14,517 nt of DNA from Scleromatobacter sp045810285 (GTDB taxonomy: Bacteria > Pseudomonadota > Gammaproteobacteria > Burkholderiales > Burkholderiaceae_C), in assembly GCA_045810285.1 (NCBI GenBank), contig JBJMWE010000081.1:1-14517 (forward strand), written 5' to 3'. Made by a program: the position numbers and the translations under genes. Under the pieces are notes generated by a model that was not told the origin of the DNA, did not search any database, and saw only the letters and a program-made list of their open reading frames with translations. Positions 1 through 7,119 of this stretch are shown piece after piece. Within the stretch, counting starts at the first letter, position 1, and the number at the start of each line of letters is the position of its first letter.

Positions 1-1
1 C

Positions 2-1246
2 GACCACTGCACCGTGTGCCACAAGTGCGTGACGCCGTGCCCGGTCAACATCGACTTCGGCGACGTCTCGATGAACATGCGTAACCTGCTGCGCAAGATG
101 GACAAGCGCAGCTTCAAGCCGGCGCAGCGCGCGGGCATGTTCTTCCTGAACGCGACCGACCCGACGACGATCAACGCGATGCGCAAGGGGATGATCGACT
201 GGGGCTACAAGGCCCAGCGCCTGGGCGCGACCGTGCTGAAGGCCGTCGCGAAAGAGCAGACGAAGGCGCCGCCTCCGACGACCGGCAAGGCGCCGATCCG
301 CGAGCAGGTGATCCACTTCGTCAACAAGAAGATGCCGGGCAACCTGCCGAAGAAGACGGCGCGCGCGCTGCTGGACATCGAGGACGACAAGGTCATCCCG
401 ATCATCCGCAATCCGAAGGTGACGAACGCCGACACGGAAGCCGTGTTCTACTTCCCGGGCTGCGGCTCCGAGCGCCTGTTCTCGCAGGTGGGCCTGGCCA
501 CGCAGGCGATGCTGTGGCACGCCGGCGTGCAGACCGTGCTGCCGCCCGGCTACCTGTGCTGCGGCTACCCGCAGCGCGGCTCGGGCCAGTTCGACAAGGC
601 CGAGGAGATGATCACCGACAACCGCGTGCTGTTCCACCGCGTGGCCAACACGCTCAACTACCTCGACATCAAGACGGTGGTGGTGAGCTGCGGCACGTGC
701 TACGACCAGCTGCAGGGCTACAAGTTCGAGGACATCTTCCCGGGCTGCCGCATCGTCGACATCCACGAGTACCTGCTCGAGAAGGGCATCACCCTGGAGG
801 CGGGGCCGGGCTACCTGTACCACGACCCCTGCCACACGCCGATGAAGCTGCAGGATCCGATGAAGACGGTCAAGGCCCTGGTGGGCGATGCGGTGGTCAA
901 GAGCGCGCGCTGCTGCGGCGAATCCGGCACGCTGGGGGTCTCGCGCCCCGACATCTCCACGCAGGTGCGCTTCCGCAAGGAAGAGGAACTGCGCAAGGAC
1001 GAGACCGCGCTGCGTGCCATCCAGGCGGCGCAGGGCCTGGCGAAGCCGGACGCCGACCTCAAGATCCTGACGTCGTGCCCGAGCTGCCTGCAGGGCCTGT
1101 CGCGCTACGGCGAGGACCTGAAGACGGGCCTGCTGGAGGCCGACTACATCGTGGTCGAGATGGCGCGCCGCATCCTGGGCGAGGACTGGATGCCCGAGTA
1201 CGTCAAGCGCGCCAACGCGGGCGGCATCGAGCGCGTGCTGGTCTGA
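2..1246 (+). CDS. C-terminal part of a FAD/Fe-S oxidoreductase with CCG domains (DUF3683-type), 5' truncated by the window
   Basis: The reading frame is open from the window edge and gives the last 414 residues; the true start lies upstream. It opens with a 4Fe-4S motif, C-x2-C-x2-C-x3-C-P (fragment residues 3-14). Two cysteine-rich CCG units follow: FPGC (about 154), LCCGYP (about 185) and SCGTC (about 230); then HDPCH (about 275), RCCGESG (about 304) and TSCPSC near the end. This layout is that of GlpC, LldE and HdrD subunits, which pass electrons from a flavin dehydrogenase to a quinone or disulfide. In Burkholderiales such a tail belongs to a protein of about 1300 residues with DUF3683 and FAD-linked oxidase domains ahead of it; that front part is inferred here, not seen. 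The substrate is probably a 2-hydroxy acid but cannot be told from this half. The stop is 1 nt before the next gene, so the two are likely cotranscribed. Confidence 0.85.
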   Translation, partial: DHCTVCHKCVTPCPVNIDFGDVSMNMRNLLRKMDKRSFKPAQRAGMFFLNATDPTTINAMRKGMIDWGYKAQRLGATVLKAVAKEQTKAPPPTTGKAPIREQVIHFVNKKMPGNLPKKTARALLDIEDDKVIPIIRNPKVTNADTEAVFYFPGCGSERLFSQVGLATQAMLWHAGVQTVLPPGYLCCGYPQRGSGQFDKAEEMITDNRVLFHRVANTLNYLDIKTVVVSCGTCYDQLQGYKFEDIFPGCRIVDIHEYLLEKGITLEAGPGYLYHDPCHTPMKLQDPMKTVKALVGDAVVKSARCCGESGTLGVSRPDISTQVRFRKEEELRKDETALRAIQAAQGLAKPDADLKILTSCPSCLQGLSRYGEDLKTGLLEADYIVVEMARRILGEDWMPEYVKRANAGGIERVLV

Positions 1247-1247
1247 C

Positions 1248-2219
1248 ATGACAGCCGAGCAGCACGCGATCAGCGCGTTGCTGCGATCGTGCGGCATCGT
1301 CCCGCGGCGCATTCGCCCTGTGGCGCGCGTGTACTGCGACATCCGCCGCATCACGCCCGCCGTGGGAGGCGACGTCGCGCTGCGCATCTATCCAGCCGCT
1401 CGCGTCGATGCGCGGCCCATCGTGACCGAGATCGCCTGGCTGCGGGCGCTGGCCGACGACGGCGTGTACGCGCCGCGCCCCCTCGCCGACGACCAGGGCC
1501 GCTTCCTCCATCGCTGGCAGCCGGATCCGGCCACGCCCGCGCGCCATGCGGTGCTGCTCAGCTGGCTGGATGGCCGCATGCACGACCGCGGCCTGACGAC
1601 CGCGCGTCTGCGGCGCGTCGGCGTGCTCGCGGCGCAACTGCATCGTGCGTCCGCGCGGCTCGCGCGGGCGGGTGGCATCACGACCGACCGCCTCGCGTAT
1701 GACAGCGACCTGCGCGCCTGGGCGGGCGTCACGCGTTCGCGCGCGCTCGGGCGCGAGGCCGGCGCCGCTGCGCGGGCTGCGGCACGGCGCCTCGCGCTGG
1801 AGCTGGCCGGCATGCCCGTCACGCCCGAAGGCCATGGCTTCGTCCATGGCGACCTGCACCAGTGGAACGTCGTGTTCGCCGGCGACGCCGCCGGCGCGAT
1901 CGACTTCAGCGACTGCGGCTGGGGCCATCGCGCTCTGGATCTCGCGTCGCCGCTGCAGTTCCTGCGCCATCGGCTCGTCGACCAGCACGACCATCGTGCC
2001 CAGGCCGCGCGCCTGCAGGAGGCGCTGCTGCGCGGCTATTCGGACGTCGCGCCGCTGCCGGTCGGGGTCGAGCGCCAGATCGATGCGTACGTCGTCGCGC
2101 GGATGTTCATGTCCCTGGACTGGATCCTCGACGACTGGCCGCACCCCGACCATCGGCCGTGGCGCGCCCGGTTCATCGAAGGCAGCGCGCGGGCATTGCG
2201 CGCCTACGCCGACGCGTGA
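1248..2219 (+). CDS. APH-fold kinase, SrkA/RdoA-like phosphotransferase
   Basis: This 323-aa protein has the aminoglycoside phosphotransferase/choline kinase fold. The catalytic loop HGDLHQWN lies at residues 200-207, with D202 as the likely base. The metal-binding aspartate of the IDFSDCGWG segment is D219. An N-terminal lobe with VALRIY (about 44) could hold the ATP-contacting part, although the usual Lys there is replaced by Arg. Length and layout resemble E. coli SrkA (YihE), a stress-response Ser/Thr kinase of about 328 residues, but the family also phosphorylates sugars, choline-like alcohols and antibiotics, so the substrate is open. The ATG follows the preceding stop by one base (TGAC ATG), which suggests translational coupling to the Fe-S oxidoreductase. 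It faces the minus-strand gene ending at 2248. Confidence 0.8.
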   Translation: MTAEQHAISALLRSCGIVPRRIRPVARVYCDIRRITPAVGGDVALRIYPAARVDARPIVTEIAWLRALADDGVYAPRPLADDQGRFLHRWQPDPATPARHAVLLSWLDGRMHDRGLTTARLRRVGVLAAQLHRASARLARAGGITTDRLAYDSDLRAWAGVTRSRALGREAGAAARAAARRLALELAGMPVTPEGHGFVHGDLHQWNVVFAGDAAGAIDFSDCGWGHRALDLASPLQFLRHRLVDQHDHRAQAARLQEALLRGYSDVAPLPVGVERQIDAYVVARMFMSLDWILDDWPHPDHRPWRARFIEGSARALRAYADA

Positions 2220-2234
2220 GGGCGTCGGGCGCCA

Positions 2235-2246
2235 GGCCCTTGGGCC
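2235..2246. terminator. short GC hairpin between convergent genes
   Basis: GGCCC-TT-GGGCC forms a 5-bp stem in the 28-bp gap between the kinase stop and the facing stop at 2248. No T-run follows on either strand, so any terminator role is a guess from position alone. Confidence 0.2.
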
Positions 2247-2247
2247 C

Positions 2248-2529
2248 TCAGGCCGCCTTCCTGGCCGCTTTCGCGAAGAACTCGTCCATCAGGTCGGCCG
2301 CGGCGTCGTCCGGCATCTCCATGATCTCGGAGCCGGCCTCGAGGTCGAGGGCCGATTCGGCCCAGCCCCGTCTGGGAAGCGCCGTCCGGCGCCGCGATGC
2401 CTGCGCGGCGGCGGCGTGGGCGTCCACGGGCTGGGTGTCGACGAAGTCCGTGTCGGCAGGGGGGCTGGGCGTGCCCTTGGAGGGCAGCAGCGTGTGCAGC
2501 AGGTGCTGGAGCGGCGATCGATGGTTCAT
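2248..2529 (-). CDS. small protein of unknown function, 93 aa
   Basis: I do not recognise a named family. I chose the ATG at 2529, which gives 93 residues, over the longer frame from 2643 because a GAGG Shine-Dalgarno-like sequence lies about 6 nt upstream of it and the extra 38 residues are rich in Pro and Arg and look non-coding. The N-terminal part (LQHLLHTLLP) could form a short amphipathic helix, the middle is low-complexity and Ala-rich, and the C-terminal third is acidic (EIMEMPDDAAADLMDEFF) and ends in a basic tail. The acidic stretch preceded by RGWAES looks like a conserved core, suggesting a real gene. No signal peptide or membrane segment is seen. It is the last gene of the minus-strand run, and 283 nt without a clear gene separate it from the RidA-family gene. 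Confidence 0.5.
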   Translation of the reverse strand: MNHRSPLQHLLHTLLPSKGTPSPPADTDFVDTQPVDAHAAAAQASRRRTALPRRGWAESALDLEAGSEIMEMPDDAAADLMDEFFAKAARKAA

Positions 2530-2812
2530 GAAGGCCTCGCAGTCGATAACAGGCGATGGTGGCGCGACGCCGAAGTTCTTGGTCCGGGGCGTTCGCGACG
2601 GAGGCCGGCACGGGGTCGGGAACCGTTGAAACCATTGCAGCACATCTGCTTACATTCGAGCGCAAGGCGGTCCGCACGCGGCACGGGGAGGTGTGACCTT
2701 TGCACGCGTCCGGGTGCCCGGTTTTGGGGAGGTTCCGGTACGCGGCGGCGCCACGCCTCCGCTGGACGGGGCCCGCCGGCCGCTGCGCGACCCGCTCATG
2801 CGCGAACGCCCT

Positions 2813-3220
2813 TCACCGCTGTTCGGCGAGCCTGGCCAGGGCCTCGATCTCGATGAGCGTGTCCCGCGATGCCAGCGACGCCACGCCGATGCCCGTCAGG
2901 GCCGGTCTGATAGCGCCGAAGTGGCGTGCCAGCACCGGCACGAGCTCCGCCATGCCGTCGGCCAGCTCGCCGCGCACATACACGCGCAGCTGCAGCACGT
3001 CGTCGAGCGAGGAGCCGGCTTCGTGCAGCACCGTCGCCAGGTGCTCGATGGCGCCTTGGGCCTGGCCTGCCAACGTGGCGTGCCGCACGCGCGAGTCGCG
3101 GTCCCAATCCACCTGGCCCGAGACCAGGACGAAGCGCGATGCGAGGTCGACGCTGGCCTGGGACATGCCCACCGGCGCGCCGTCGTAGAGGGCCGCCGGG
3201 TTCACGAGCTTCGTCTTCAT
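2813..3220 (-). CDS. RidA (YjgF/YER057c/UK114) family protein
   Basis: The protein has 135 residues, close to the usual 125-135. RidA proteins are trimers that hydrolyse reactive enamines and imines made by PLP enzymes, or act in related catabolic steps. Family hallmarks are the LVSGQVDWD strand (about 31-40), QLRVYVRG (about 77-84), the active-site arginine R105 in the segment AIRPALTG, and IEIEAL (123-128) with the conserved glutamate. R105 is the residue that marks imine-deaminase members. I chose the ATG at 3220; an upstream frame to 3307 would add 29 residues that run through the likely LysR-type operator and do not look like protein. The gene lies downstream of the LysR-type regulator on the same strand, 102 nt apart, and may be its target. 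It could be a pathway-specific Rid protein rather than housekeeping RidA, so I give no symbol. Confidence 0.88.
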   Translation of the reverse strand: MKTKLVNPAALYDGAPVGMSQASVDLASRFVLVSGQVDWDRDSRVRHATLAGQAQGAIEHLATVLHEAGSSLDDVLQLRVYVRGELADGMAELVPVLARHFGAIRPALTGIGVASLASRDTLIEIEALARLAEQR

Positions 3221-3292
3221 GGGTCGTCCAATGCAGGTTGTTGCGATGGACGCCAGCTTAGGCACCGCCTGCGCGACGCACCATGGGCGCAG

Positions 3293-3311
3293 GCTTGTAG
3301 CGGTCACAAGC
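3293..3311 (-). promoter_or_regulatory. LysR-type operator candidate (T-N11-A inverted repeat)
   Basis: GCTTGT-N7-ACAAGC is a perfect 6-bp-arm inverted repeat that contains the T-N11-A core of LysR-type boxes. It lies just after the regulator's stop codon and 73 nt upstream of the RidA-family start. A TAAGCT hexamer on the minus strand (3260-3255) could be a -10 box, placing the repeat near -55, where such boxes usually sit. There is no T-run, so a terminator is less likely. Promoter placement is inference. Confidence 0.5.
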
Positions 3312-3322
3312 AGCGTGTCATG

Positions 3323-4210
3323 TCACCCGGCGGAGCGGGCCTGTACATGGTCCAGCACCCAGGCCAGCAGGGGGTCGGACACGGCGGACGGATGACAGGC
3401 CGCGACCACCTGGAAGCCTGGCGGAGACTTCTCCAGCGGCACCTCCACCAGCCCTTCGCAGGGCAGCAGCCGCGAGGGCATGAAGGCCACCAGGTCGGAT
3501 TGCCGCAGGTACTCCATCGCGATGAGGAACGACGGCACCGACGCGACGACGCGGCGCCGCAGGCCCTGCTGCTCGAACCAGCCGCCCGCCGAGCCGTCGA
3601 AGTCGGGCACCGCCGGCGACACCACGAGGAAATCGTGCGCCACGAGCGCCTCCAGGGGCAGGGGCGCCGGCCCGTCGGCCAGCGGCCTGGCGGCGACGCA
3701 CACGTATTGCTCGGTGAACAGCGGGATCGACAGCAGGCCGTCCGGTGCATAGCCGTTCGACGTGAAGGCGACGTCGATCTCGCCGGCCTGCATCCGGCGC
3801 AGCAGGCCGGCGCTCTCGATGTTGGTGACCTTCACCTTGACCCGCGGGGCCGCGCGGCGCAGCTCGCGGATCAGGTCGCCGACGATGATGCGTTGGGCGT
3901 GATCGGTGGCGGAGATGCTCAGCGTGCGGTCGATGTCCTGCAGCAGGATCGACGTCGGCATCGGCATCGCATGGACCAGCGCCAGCACCTGGCGCACGTG
4001 CGGCTGCAGGAGCTGCGCGTAGGCCGTGGGCACCATGCCGTGGCCGGTGCGAACGAACAGGGGATCGCCCAGGATCTCCCGGGTCCGCTTGAGCTGCAGG
4101 CTGACCGCCTGCTGGGAGACGCCCAGCGCCTCGGCCGCGGCCGAGGCCGTCCCGTGCTCATGCAGGGCGCTGAGCATCCGCAGGTGGTTGAGTTCGAGCT
4201 TCTCGATCAT
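3323..4210 (-). CDS. LysR-family transcriptional regulator
   Basis: The protein has 295 residues, the usual length. An N-terminal winged helix-turn-helix covers about residues 5-62, with the recognition part ASAAAEALGVSQQAVSLQLK and the wing GDPLFVRTGHGMVPT. A long linker helix follows, then a periplasmic-binding-protein-like effector domain from about 90 to the end, with typical strands such as LSISATDH, IDVAFTSNG and LVAFMPSRLLP. The start at 4210 fits the family, whose HTH begins a few residues in. The ligand is unknown. The downstream RidA-family gene and the box between them suggest control of that gene, perhaps in amino acid or carbamate breakdown; this is inference. Palindromes cover its own start codon, which would fit autoregulation. 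Confidence 0.93.
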   Translation of the reverse strand: MIEKLELNHLRMLSALHEHGTASAAAEALGVSQQAVSLQLKRTREILGDPLFVRTGHGMVPTAYAQLLQPHVRQVLALVHAMPMPTSILLQDIDRTLSISATDHAQRIIVGDLIRELRRAAPRVKVKVTNIESAGLLRRMQAGEIDVAFTSNGYAPDGLLSIPLFTEQYVCVAARPLADGPAPLPLEALVAHDFLVVSPAVPDFDGSAGGWFEQQGLRRRVVASVPSFLIAMEYLRQSDLVAFMPSRLLPCEGLVEVPLEKSPPGFQVVAACHPSAVSDPLLAWVLDHVQARSAG

Positions 4211-4224
4211 GATCGCCTGCGATC
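4204..4224. promoter_or_regulatory. overlapping palindromes across the LysR-regulator start codon
   Basis: A perfect 12-bp palindrome, CGATCATGATCG (4204-4215), contains the minus-strand start codon. A second, GATCGC-CT-GCGATC (4211-4224), covers the likely ribosome-binding site (AGG on the minus strand). Three GATC sites fall within 20 bp. They could serve as an autoregulatory operator or a start-site hairpin; function is not shown. Confidence 0.3.
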
Positions 4225-4237
4225 GCGCCGCGCGTCT

Positions 4238-4342
4238 CTAGCGGCTGGCCTTCGGGGCGGTCCAGCCCGCGAACAAGCCGATCGGGGCACCGGTCACGGC
4301 GCCCGCCACCGGGCGGTCGGCGCAGGGGCGGTCCGAGGTCAT
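4238..4342 (-). CDS. possible 34-aa coupled small ORF
   Basis: The ATG at 4342 overlaps the stop of the upstream 137-aa gene as ATGA, and the frame ends in TAG 27 nt before the LysR-regulator start. The product would be 34 residues. Its first 13 residues are polar and cysteine-containing, followed by the small-residue, mildly hydrophobic stretch PVAGAVTGAPIGLFAGW and a short basic end. I recognise no family. The coupling geometry favours translation, but GC-rich DNA often gives open frames of this size by chance. Confidence 0.25.
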   Translation of the reverse strand: MTSDRPCADRPVAGAVTGAPIGLFAGWTAPKASR

Positions 4343-4752
4343 GCGCTGGCCTGCCGATCGAGTTCGCCGAGAAAGGCCTCGGCCAGCGATTCCAGGTCAT
4401 CGGCGTTGAGCGCGACGCGGTCGCCGATGTCGACGCGCAGCACCGACGTGTCGGCGCCGTAGGGCAGTTCGGCGTCCCTCCGGAGCACGCCGCCGTGGTG
4501 CAGCAGCGCGGCGGCCAGCAGCGCCACCTCGGTGCTGGCGCCCGCGCCGCGCGCGCGGCGCGCGAAGCGCGCGTCGAGCGCGACCAGCAGGTTGCCGAAG
4601 AACGCGGGCTCGAACGCGGCCAGCGCCGCGTCGATGCGCACGAGGCTGGCGCCCGAGGCCTTGGAGGCGGCGCCCACCAGGTCGCGATAGGCCTGCACCT
4701 GCGCGGCGATGTCGGCCCGGCAGGCCTCGATGGCGGCCGAAGGGAAGCTCAT
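4339..4752 (-). CDS. conserved protein of unknown function, 137 aa
   Basis: No function is known to me. From memory it resembles a widespread bacterial family of hypothetical proteins of about 150 residues, with the core L-x2-FEPxFFxNLxxxLDxxF, then a helix ending in a HHGGVL-type turn, then a SVLxxxIGDxxxLxxxDxxxLxxAFxxEL block. Here these are at about 44-62 (LAAFEPAFFGNLLVALDARF), 84-90 (LHHGGVL) and 103 to the end. The loop between the first two blocks is shorter than I remember for the family. It is mostly helical, with no signal peptide, membrane span or metal motif, so probably a cytosolic partner protein. Its stop overlaps the start of a possible 34-aa ORF, and the LysR-type regulator follows on the same strand. 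Confidence 0.7.
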   Translation of the reverse strand: MSFPSAAIEACRADIAAQVQAYRDLVGAASKASGASLVRIDAALAAFEPAFFGNLLVALDARFARRARGAGASTEVALLAAALLHHGGVLRRDAELPYGADTSVLRVDIGDRVALNADDLESLAEAFLGELDRQASA

Positions 4753-4918
4753 GCGTGCATTCTCACCCCTTGGGCGCCAGGGGGCGACGCGGTCGCTGCT
4801 TCGCGACCTCGGTGCCGCGATGACGGGGCCATGCCGGGGGGCCCGGGCGCGGCCATGGCCGGCGATGTCGGCAGTCGTCCGATGTGCCTGCTGGCGGAGC
4901 GACGTCGCCGGAGCCGCC

Positions 4919-5917
4919 TCAATCGAGCGTCAGGTGCCGTTCCTTGATGAGCGCGTGCCAGAACGTGGTCTCCTTCTGGATGAATGCGGTCAGCGCCGGG
5001 CCGTCGGTGGGCGCCACCTCGAGGCCGAAGGCCTCCAGGCGGGCCTTGACCTCGGGCGCGAGGATGGCCTTGCGCATCTCGGCGGTCAGGCGTGCGGCGA
5101 TGTCCGGCGGCGTGCCCTTGGGGGCGAACAGGCCTTGCCAGGCGTCGGCCTCGAAGTCCTTCAGTGCGGGGCCGCCGGCCTCGGCCAGCGTGGGCACGTC
5201 GGGCAACTGCGCGATGCGGTGCCTGGACATGACGGCCAGCGCCTTCAGCTTGCCGCCCCGGATCTGCGCGAGGCCGGCCGCCGTGTCGATCACCATGATG
5301 GGCACCTGGCCGCTCATCACGTCCTGCATCGCCGGTGCGGTGCCGCGGTAGGGCACGTGCACGATGAAGCTGCCGGTGCGCTGCTTCAGGAGCTCCATCG
5401 CGAGGTGGTGCGGGCTGCCGGCGCCGGGCGAGGCGTAGCTGTACTTGCCGGGGTTGCGCTTGACCGCGTCGAGGAACTGCGTGGCGTTGCCCAAGCCCGC
5501 CGACGGGTTGACCGCCACGATCAGGGGAAAGCTCGCCATGAAACCGATCGGCACGAAGTCCGACGGGTTGTAGGGCAGCGACTTGTAGAGCGCGGTGTGG
5601 AACACCATCGCGCCGTTGTCGCCCGTGAGCAGCGTGTAGCCGTCGCCGGGCGCCTTGGACGCCGCCTCGGTGCCGATGATGCCGGCCGCGCCGGGGCGGT
5701 TGTCGATGACGATGGTCTGGCCCATCTGCTTGCCCATCTGCGGCGCGAGCTGGCGGGCGAGGAAGTCGGAGCCGCCGGCGGCGGGATAGGCCACGATCCA
5801 GCGTAGCGGATGGGCGGGATAGGCGTCGGCTGCGCGGGCGGGCGCGGCCAGCAGGGTGGCGGACGGGCCGAGGGCGCCCGCGGCGAGCGTGAGCAGGGAG
5901 CGGCGTTGCAACGTCAT
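4919..5917 (-). CDS. Bug-family tripartite tricarboxylate transporter substrate-binding protein
   Basis: The protein has 332 residues and is exported to the periplasm, where Bug proteins bind small carboxylates or related metabolites for TctAB-type transport or for sensing. The signal region at 1-30 has a twin-arginine-like QRRSLLTLAAGAL start and ends near APARAADAYP. Hallmarks follow: LRWIVAYPAAGGSDFLAR (about 37-54), VIDNRPGAAGIIGTEA (about 70-85), ALYKSLPYNP, YASPGAGSPHHLAMELL, VPYRGTAPAMQDVMSGQV and LPDVPTLAEAG. I chose the start at 5917, since the frame runs to 6058 but the extra 47 residues precede a complete signal peptide. No tctA or tctB membrane genes are present, as is common for the many orphan Bug genes of Burkholderiales, so the ligand cannot be inferred. 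It is transcribed divergently from the HIT-family gene. Confidence 0.93.
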   Translation of the reverse strand: MTLQRRSLLTLAAGALGPSATLLAAPARAADAYPAHPLRWIVAYPAAGGSDFLARQLAPQMGKQMGQTIVIDNRPGAAGIIGTEAASKAPGDGYTLLTGDNGAMVFHTALYKSLPYNPSDFVPIGFMASFPLIVAVNPSAGLGNATQFLDAVKRNPGKYSYASPGAGSPHHLAMELLKQRTGSFIVHVPYRGTAPAMQDVMSGQVPIMVIDTAAGLAQIRGGKLKALAVMSRHRIAQLPDVPTLAEAGGPALKDFEADAWQGLFAPKGTPPDIAARLTAEMRKAILAPEVKARLEAFGLEVAPTDGPALTAFIQKETTFWHALIKERHLTLD

Positions 5918-5966
5918 CTTGGGCAGGTTCCGGCGAGGTGGCGGAGTCGGTTCGAAGGGTTCTCCG

Positions 5967-5983
5967 GCATGCGCGGCGCATGC
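5967..5983. promoter_or_regulatory. 17-bp palindrome in the divergent Bug/HIT intergenic region
   Basis: GCATGCGC-G-GCGCATGC has perfect 8-bp arms around a single base. It lies between the Bug start codon (5917) and a minus-strand TATTGT hexamer (5999-5994) that could be its -10 box. That puts the palindrome at about the transcription start, a repressor-like position. No binding protein can be named. Confidence 0.35.
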
Positions 5984-6056
5984 GGGCTGCCACACAATAC
6001 CGCATCGTCCGGCCGCCTCGCCCTCGGGGCGGCCCCCATCCGCCCGAGCCCGCGCC

Positions 6057-6530
6057 ATGCCCGACTTCCATCCGCTGTCCTCGTCCTCGTTCCAGTCGTC
6101 CTGCGAGCTGTGCCGGGAAGCGGGCGGCGTGCTCGTCTTCCAGTCGGCGCAATGGCGCGTGATCCGCGCCGAGGACGCCGCCTTCCCGGCGTTCTACCGC
6201 GTGGTGTGGCGTGCGCATGTGGCCGAGTGGAGCGACCTCACGCTGGCGGAGCAGGCGTCGCTGATGGGCGCGGTGGGCGCCGTCGAGCGCGTGCTGCGCG
6301 ACGCGCTCGCGCCCACCAAGATCAACCTGGCCAGCCTCGGCAACGTGGTGCCGCACCTGCACTGGCACGTGATCGCGCGCTTCGACTGGGACAGCCGCTT
6401 CCCCGCCCCCGTGTGGGCGCCGCCCGCGCGCGAGGTCGCGCCTGCGCCCGCGGCGCGCCTGCGCACGCCCCTGCCCGAGCTCGACGCGCGCGTGGCGCGG
6501 GCGGTGGCGGCGCTGGCGCCCGCTGCATGA
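6057..6530 (+). CDS. HIT-family protein (histidine triad nucleotide-binding hydrolase)
   Basis: The protein has 157 residues. HIT proteins bind nucleotides and hydrolyse or transfer nucleotidyl groups from substrates such as AMP-lysine or dinucleoside polyphosphates. The triad HLHWHVIARF has H100, H102 and H104; just before it is the conserved INLASLGNVVPH. An N-terminal CELC pair (residues 17-20) is typical of this proteobacterial subgroup, and FPAPVW follows the triad. The ATG at 6057 matches the usual short N-terminus; the open frame extends upstream to 5856 but that part overlaps the Bug leader on the other strand. The last 35 residues are Ala/Pro/Arg-rich with a helical end. The substrate is unknown. 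It is divergent from the Bug gene across 139 nt. Confidence 0.9.
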   Translation: MPDFHPLSSSSFQSSCELCREAGGVLVFQSAQWRVIRAEDAAFPAFYRVVWRAHVAEWSDLTLAEQASLMGAVGAVERVLRDALAPTKINLASLGNVVPHLHWHVIARFDWDSRFPAPVWAPPAREVAPAPAARLRTPLPELDARVARAVAALAPAA

Positions 6531-6615
6531 GCGTCCCACCACGCCGCCCGAAGACGCTCGCGCCGCAGGCCGCTTCCTTTCAAGCGCCTTTTGACTGCCT
6601 TTCCACGGAGACCCC

Positions 6616-7119
6616 ATGACCCGTTCCCCGACCGTGACCCACCGCCTCCGGCTCGCCCTGGCGTGCGCCCTGTGCGCTGCCGCCACCGTGCATGCGCAGT
6701 TGCCCGTGCGACCCGCCGCGAACCAGGAGGCGCTGCTGGCCAGCGCCGATCCCGCGCTGGCCGCCAACAAGAAGCTGGTGTTCGATTTCTGGCGCGAGGT
6801 CTTCGAGGGCGGCCACCTGGAGCTCACCGACAAGTACCTGGCCGAGGGCTACATCCAGCACAACCCGAACGTGCCGACCGGGCGCGCCGCGTTCGTCGAG
6901 TTCTTCAAGCGCTTCGCCAAGGCCAGGGAGATCCAGCCGCGCATCGCGGCGCCGCTGGTCTCGATCGTGGCCGAGCGCGACCTGGTGATCCTCAGCTTCG
7001 TGCAGCCCACCAAGGATCCGAAGGACGCCTCCAGGACGTCGACGACCACCTGGTTCGACATGTTCCGCATCGAGAACGGCAGGATCGCCGAGCACTGGGA
7101 CTGCGCGAACAAGGAATGA
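6616..7119 (+). CDS. exported SnoaL-like (NTF2-fold) protein
   Basis: The protein has 167 residues with a clear signal peptide (LALACALCAAATVHAQ, cleavage near 28), so a periplasmic location is likely. The mature part is a single SnoaL-like alpha+beta barrel: KKLVFDFWREVFEGG (about 52-66), DKYLAEGYIQHNPNVPTG with the family's HNP motif (about 71-88), then F-x2-FF and the C-terminal strands TTTWFDMFRIENGRIAEHWD (about 143-162). Members include polyketide cyclases and many uncharacterised proteins, so the reaction is unknown; the QHNP and EHWD segments line the usual pocket. A GGAG ribosome-binding site lies at 6607-6610. The stop overlaps the next start as ATGA, so it is translated together with the GNAT gene. 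Confidence 0.85.
   Translation: MTRSPTVTHRLRLALACALCAAATVHAQLPVRPAANQEALLASADPALAANKKLVFDFWREVFEGGHLELTDKYLAEGYIQHNPNVPTGRAAFVEFFKRFAKAREIQPRIAAPLVSIVAERDLVILSFVQPTKDPKDASRTSTTTWFDMFRIENGRIAEHWDCANKE

Noticed and set aside
2530..2812. Search for a gene or promoter in the 283-nt gap upstream of the 93-aa gene
   Set aside because: The open frames are Arg/Pro-rich and unlike proteins. An A/T-richer patch near 2620-2660 could hold a minus-strand promoter, but I found no convincing -35/-10 pair.
2693..4462. 589-codon plus-strand frame opposite the RidA and LysR genes
   Set aside because: It is antisense to two clear family members and has composition typical of a shadow frame.
4791..4808. GGTCGC-N6-GCGACC hairpin as terminator of the Bug gene
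   Set aside because: It has no T-run on the minus strand and lies more than 100 nt beyond the Bug stop. Six-bp GC stems are frequent by chance here.
6571..6600. CGCTT-N6-AAGCG stem followed by CCTTTT after the HIT gene
   Set aside because: The stem is only 5 bp and the T-run is broken, so it is too weak to call as a terminator.
4749..6833. 694-codon minus-strand frame covering the Bug gene region
   Set aside because: It runs out of frame through the Bug gene and antisense through HIT and SnoaL-like genes. The translation is low-complexity Arg/Ala/Gly, and the Bug and HIT products are unmistakable.
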